Shown: positions 60,657 through 64,000 of the stretch, piece by piece
Position numbering within the stretch: the first letter of the stretch is position 1
How the letters are laid out: each line of letters begins with the position of its first letter
DNA from: Bradyrhizobium jicamae
Lineage (GTDB): Bacteria > Pseudomonadota > Alphaproteobacteria > Rhizobiales > Xanthobacteraceae
Direction: 5' to 3'
Length of the DNA stretch: 64,000 nucleotides
Assembly (NCBI RefSeq): GCF_018130695.1
Contig: NZ_JAFCJX010000035.1
Location: forward strand, 1-64,000
Notes under the pieces: generated by a model
The model's input: the letters and a program-made list of their open reading frames with translations, nothing else
What the model was told of the DNA's origin: nothing
Database searches by the model: none
Position numbers and translations under genes: made by a program

Positions 60657-60869
60657 ATGACGGAAGCAATCATCGATATGGACGATGCGGCGCTCGACAG
60701 CTTCAGTGGCGGCTGGAAGAACGACTATCACTATTGTTCGCTGGGCTCGACCGAAGGCGGCGGCGAAGGGCTCTATCCCTATGGCGTCGGTTGCCGGACC
60801 GGGACCAACGCCGAAGTCTATGCCGCGTTCTTCAACGGCTTCCATTCGACCTGCGGCTGCCCTCCGTAG
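60657..60869 (+). CDS. small double-glycine peptide, possible bacteriocin precursor
   Basis: A 70-residue protein. The N-terminal MTEAIIDMDDAALDSFSGG has the form of a double-glycine leader (acidic, amphipathic, ending LDxxSGG) cut by C39 peptidase-type ABC exporters. The 51-residue remainder is Gly- and aromatic-rich with four cysteines (27, 46, 66, 68), enough for two disulfides or for modification. GGAGG lies four bases before ATG 60657. No exporter, immunity or modifying enzyme gene is in the window, so secretion would rely on genes elsewhere. An ordinary small protein remains possible. Confidence 0.68.
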   Translation: MTEAIIDMDDAALDSFSGGWKNDYHYCSLGSTEGGGEGLYPYGVGCRTGTNAEVYAAFFNGFHSTCGCPP

Positions 60870-60892
60870 GCGGAAGGCGCGGCTCTGCTTCG

Positions 60893-61042
60893 CCTCTCCC
60901 GCTTGCGGGGGAGGCCGACGCGCATCGATAGATGCGTGGCGGGTGGGGGTCGTGCCGCATTGAGAGTCCCACTGCGGAGATACCCCCATCCCAACCTTCT
61001 CAGCGCGAGCTTTGCTCGTCGCGGCCCGCAAGCGGGAGAAGG
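60893..61042. repeat. palindromic repeat family G, intergenic copy
   Basis: CCTCTCCCGCTTGCGGGGGAGG at its left end, and CGCAAGCGGGAGAAGG at its right, with GGGTGGGGG and CCCCCATCCC inside. The middle differs from the other copies (extra bases before the right arm). Confidence 0.85.
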
Positions 61043-61088
61043 GGCCGACTGCCGATGCGGCTTGAGTTGAGTCGATCTCGTTGTGCCG

Positions 61089-62183
61089 CTAATCCGCCGC
61101 CGCCGCGCGCAGCATGCCGCGCGGCTTCACCTCGGCCGGCGCCACGTCATCAGCCTTCTCCGCCTGCGCCTCCGCCGGCTCCGGCTTCCCCCGCAGGATC
61201 TCCGTCACCACCTTCTCGCGCAGCAGCTCCTCGGGCGCGGGATACCACATCTCGTCGGGCATCGCGTCGTTGGTCCGTTTGGCGAATTCCCTGCTGAGGC
61301 CGAGCCGCACCAGCCGGTCCTCCTCCTCGGCCATGATCGCCTCGCTGGAGACGCCGCCGTTGCTCGGCCGGTGGAAGCCGATCCTGGCATCGCCGAACAG
61401 ATAGCGCTCGCGGCCGCCGAGCAGCACGGTCGGACAGGCCGAGACGCACTTTCCCGCCACCACCGTCGACAGCCCGCGCGCCTTGATCACATGGGCCATC
61501 TTCTCGGCTTCCGTGATACGGCCGCCATTGGATTCGAGCTGCACCGTCGTCACATGGTCCATCGCGGCCAGGCGCGCCTCGAGCTCCTCGGCGACGCCGA
61601 ACTTGATGCCGCCCTCGAACACCAGCGTCGTGCCATTGCCGGTCTCGGAGAAGGTGTGCGGGCCGATCTCGGGATCATGAAGCATCATGTGATGCCACTC
61701 GACGAGCTTCGGCACGACCGACGTGGCGCTGACCCAGGCGCTCGGGCACGCGACCAGCAGCACGACGCATTTGGCAAGCCCGCCCCAGAACCGCTTGCCA
61801 CCGCTGCGATAGCGCGTGGCGGAGCGCCAGACGCCGACGCATTGCCAGACCATGATGCTGACGAGGGCGGCGAAGATCGCGCTCAACGTCCAGAAGGTCG
61901 CGGTCACCTCCTCGATCAGCAGCGTGCCGAACGCGATGAGCGACGCCAGCAGCGCGATGACGCAGAGGATGCTGCCGAGGAAGCCGTTGACCCAGGTGGC
62001 AACCGGCAATCGGCATTCGCCGCGCCAGTGCCGCAGGACATAATTGCGCGACGGCCCGGGCGGTAGCGGCGGCGGCATCACCGGCAGCGGCGGCGGCAAC
62101 ACGGCGACGGACGCGGGCACCTCGGCCAGCCACGCCAGCGCGCCGTGCGCGTCGGAATTGGGGGAGAATTCGGCGTAGGACAT
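61089..62183 (-). CDS. membrane-anchored ClpP-fold (COG3904-like) protein
   Basis: A 364-residue protein. A Pro-rich start and SRNYVLRHWRGECRLP precede several membrane helices at about 60-165 (VNGFLGSILCVIALLASLIAF and others). A periplasmic or cytosolic ClpP/crotonase-like domain begins near 190: SNGGRITEAEKMAHVIKARG, then AGKCVSACPTVLLGG with the likely catalytic Ser, and GFHRPS. It is close to the protein encoded upstream (62444-63964). Function unknown; such proteins may be membrane proteases. The frame continues upstream through a repeat without a credible start, so ATG 62183 is used. Confidence 0.8.
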   Translation of the reverse strand: MSYAEFSPNSDAHGALAWLAEVPASVAVLPPPLPVMPPPLPPGPSRNYVLRHWRGECRLPVATWVNGFLGSILCVIALLASLIAFGTLLIEEVTATFWTLSAIFAALVSIMVWQCVGVWRSATRYRSGGKRFWGGLAKCVVLLVACPSAWVSATSVVPKLVEWHHMMLHDPEIGPHTFSETGNGTTLVFEGGIKFGVAEELEARLAAMDHVTTVQLESNGGRITEAEKMAHVIKARGLSTVVAGKCVSACPTVLLGGRERYLFGDARIGFHRPSNGGVSSEAIMAEEEDRLVRLGLSREFAKRTNDAMPDEMWYPAPEELLREKVVTEILRGKPEPAEAQAEKADDVAPAEVKPRGMLRAAAAD

Positions 62184-62275
62184 GGGCGTATGGCGGCCTG
62201 AGATGGATCGGCGGCCGGGAATCGGCCGCACCCGGCAGTCGCGCCCGGCGGCGAGGTGGTTCAAGGGTGCCCTTG

Positions 62276-62395
62276 CCTCCCCCGCTTGCGGGGGAGGCCG
62301 ACGCGCGCCAGCGCGGCGGGTGGGGGCTCTATCCACGTCGGGGATCCCAATGTGGAAGCACCCCCACCCCACCCTCCCCCGCAAGCGGGAGAGGG
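62276..62395. repeat. palindromic repeat family G, intergenic copy
   Basis: CCTCCCCCGCTTGCGGGGGAGG and CCTCCCCCGCAAGCGGGAGAGG with GGGTGGGGG/CCCCCACCCC inside. It is the closest match to the copy inside the SURF1 gene and lies between the two ClpP-fold paralogues. Confidence 0.9.
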
Positions 62396-62443
62396 AGCCC
62401 ATGAGCAGTGCGTGTGGCCACATTGACGAGAGCGCCCAGCTCC

Positions 62444-63964
62444 CTACTTCTGCGCGCCCGCCGTCGTGTTGGCGCTGCGTTTCGGCGGGGGCTGCTTGCT
62501 CAGGCGCTCGATCAATTCGGCGGGAATGCTGGCGCGTGGTGCCGATGTCGTGGCAGGCGTCGGCGGCATCGTGGCGACGGGTGCCGTCGTGGCCGGCGGC
62601 GCCTGCACCGGCAAGGTGGCAATCGGTTTCGGTGCGTCGGTCGACTTCGAGGGCTGCCACTGCGGCGCGACCGGCGGAGCCGTCGCAGGCGTCGCCCGCA
62701 CCGGAACGTTGCCAATCGCTATCTGTCCGTCCGTTGGATTCGGCAGCATCTTCGGCTGCGACTTCGGATCGATGATCGCGGTCACCACATGCTCGCGCAG
62801 CAATTCCGCCTTGTCCGGATACCACATGCTGGTCGGTGCGGCCTGATTGGCGCGCTCCGCAAAGTCCTTGCTGAGGCCGAAGCGCTGCAGCCGTGACTCC
62901 TCCTGCGCGATCAGGAAGCCACGCTGAACGTCCGTCACGCCGACAAACGTCGGCTGATGGAAGCCGATCTTGGCGGTGGGCGCGATGGTGCGCTCCTTGC
63001 CGCCGAGGAGGACGATGGTGCAGGCGGAGAGGCATGCATTCGTCACCGAGGTGGACAGGCCGCGCGCCTTGATCAGGTCGGACATCTTCTGCGCCTCGAG
63101 GATGCGCCCGCCCTGCGAGTTCAGCAGCACGGTGGTCACGTGATCCATGCCGGCGAGTTGCTCCTCGAACTCCCTGGCGACGCCGAAGGTGATGCCGCCG
63201 TAAAACTCCAGCCGGTTGCCGTTGTCAGCGACGTGGAAGCTGTGCCTGCCGAGATAGGGATCGCCATGATAGGCATCGCGCAGCTGCGGCACGCCGTCGG
63301 CGACGAAGCGATAGCCGAGATTGAGCGCAGCAAGCACCATGAAGGCCTTGGCGACGCCGCCCCAGACATATTTCTCGCTCTGCCGGTAACGCGTCGCCGA
63401 GCGCCAGATGCCGACGATCTGCCAGATCGAGAACGCGATGGCCCAGAGCCAGACCGCGACGTTGGATGCAAACCACAGTTGCGCGCGGCCGAGGAGAACA
63501 TGGGCCGCGAAATAGCCGCCCAGGCCGACCACGAACCCGACGCAGAAGCCGAGCACCATGCCGTTGACCCAAAAGGCAAACGGCAGCGAGCACTCGCCGC
63601 GCCAGTGCCGCATGAGATAATTTCGCGAGGGCGGCAGCGGCGGCGGCATCGCGATGGCGGGCGCACGCGCCGCGTCGTCCTCCATCGGCAGCGCCGGCGG
63701 GCCGGCGATCTCGGGCGGCAGCAGCGACGGCGCCGGCCCCATCGCCGGCATCGCCACGCCGTCGATATCGACGCGCAGCACGCGGATTCCGGCGAAGCGA
63801 TCGTAGTACGTATCCCTGCGATAGATGATGGCGTTCAGCGCCAGGCCAAGCCCCGCCAGCAGGCACACCGTCGAACCGATCACGATGGGTTGAACCTGGT
63901 CGGGCGTGGGCACGAAGCCGAACAGGCCGGCCAGCGCCGGCGCATAGATGGGAAGGCACGGCAT
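62444..63964 (-). CDS. membrane-anchored ClpP-fold (COG3904-like) protein, paralogue
   Basis: At least 506 residues. An N-terminal membrane helix (VIGSTVCLLAGLGLALNAII) and a Pro-rich segment lead to SRNYLMRHWRGECSLP, shared with the downstream paralogue. More membrane helices and the ClpP-like domain follow (NSQGGRILEAQKMSDLIKARG; NACLSACTIVLLGG with the likely Ser; GFHQPT). A Pro/Ala/Thr-rich tail of about 110 residues follows. The frame stays open to the window edge beyond ATG 63964, so the true start may lie outside. The pair arose by duplication. Confidence 0.8.
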   Translation of the reverse strand: MPCLPIYAPALAGLFGFVPTPDQVQPIVIGSTVCLLAGLGLALNAIIYRRDTYYDRFAGIRVLRVDIDGVAMPAMGPAPSLLPPEIAGPPALPMEDDAARAPAIAMPPPLPPSRNYLMRHWRGECSLPFAFWVNGMVLGFCVGFVVGLGGYFAAHVLLGRAQLWFASNVAVWLWAIAFSIWQIVGIWRSATRYRQSEKYVWGGVAKAFMVLAALNLGYRFVADGVPQLRDAYHGDPYLGRHSFHVADNGNRLEFYGGITFGVAREFEEQLAGMDHVTTVLLNSQGGRILEAQKMSDLIKARGLSTSVTNACLSACTIVLLGGKERTIAPTAKIGFHQPTFVGVTDVQRGFLIAQEESRLQRFGLSKDFAERANQAAPTSMWYPDKAELLREHVVTAIIDPKSQPKMLPNPTDGQIAIGNVPVRATPATAPPVAPQWQPSKSTDAPKPIATLPVQAPPATTAPVATMPPTPATTSAPRASIPAELIERLSKQPPPKRSANTTAGAQK

Positions 63965-64000
63965 CGCCTGCAGCGCGTGGCGCCTCGCCGTGCGACCGGC

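Noticed and set aside
61089..63035. Longer version (648 codons) of the downstream ClpP-fold gene
   Set aside because: The extra part runs backwards through repeat G and overlaps the paralogue gene; homology starts near ATG 62183.

Overview
The window looks like chromosomal DNA of a high-GC alphaproteobacterium, most likely Bradyrhizobium or a close relative in the Nitrobacteraceae. Three things suggest this. Codon use is GC-rich throughout. The block CarD - FdxA - S4 protein - SUV3-like helicase - DUF3108 - ribosomal protein L28 is, from memory, typical of that family. Intergenic regions are packed with several families of short palindromic repeats. No tRNA, rRNA, CRISPR array, phage or intact insertion sequence was seen.

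Region 1 (1-18.6 kb) is mostly small-molecule catabolism. It holds an RraA-like aldolase / cupin / Bug solute-binding operon, an EthA-like Baeyer-Villiger monooxygenase divergent from a TetR regulator with two operator-like palindromes between them, and a LuxR-type regulator. Small envelope genes and a ketopantoate-reductase-like gene follow. Then come acyl-CoA genes: two acyl-CoA dehydrogenases, two enoyl-CoA hydratases, an ADP-forming acyl-CoA synthetase, an SDR and a VOC protein, plus a branched-chain amino-acid-type ABC binding protein without its permease.

Region 2 (18.6-26.1 kb) is one gene for a protein of about 2,500 residues, probably a secreted adhesin. It has two Gly-rich beta-helix/PATR modules and seven Ig-like repeats of exactly 312 bp each.

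Region 3 (26.4-38.6 kb) carries an exported nuclease-like protein, an M48 lipoprotein protease, a cytochrome c and an MFS transporter. It then carries the respiratory locus cyoABCD - SURF1 - regB-like - regA-like: a cytochrome bo-type quinol oxidase, its assembly factor and a redox two-component pair, all in overlapping or closely spaced genes. A palindromic repeat has been read in frame into the N-terminus of the SURF1 gene.

Region 4 (38.7-49.3 kb) is looser: an NTF2-like protein, a membrane-anchored coiled-coil protein, an IS5-type transposase relic, a secreted beta-helix protein, an FAD oxidoreductase divergent from a winged-helix/TPR regulator, a fatty-acid desaturase, and an HxlR regulator divergent from an SDR.

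Region 5 (49.6-57.1 kb) is the conserved core block named above. Directly after the rpmB terminator lies a visibly lower-GC three-gene cassette (57.1-59.2 kb): a ParA-type ATPase and two unrecognised, tightly coupled proteins. It is the best candidate here for an acquired, undescribed system. The window ends with a zinc-ribbon protein, an SRAP (YedK/HMCES-like) pseudogene with two lesions, a 70-residue double-glycine peptide resembling a bacteriocin precursor, and two tandem paralogues of a membrane-anchored ClpP-fold protein.
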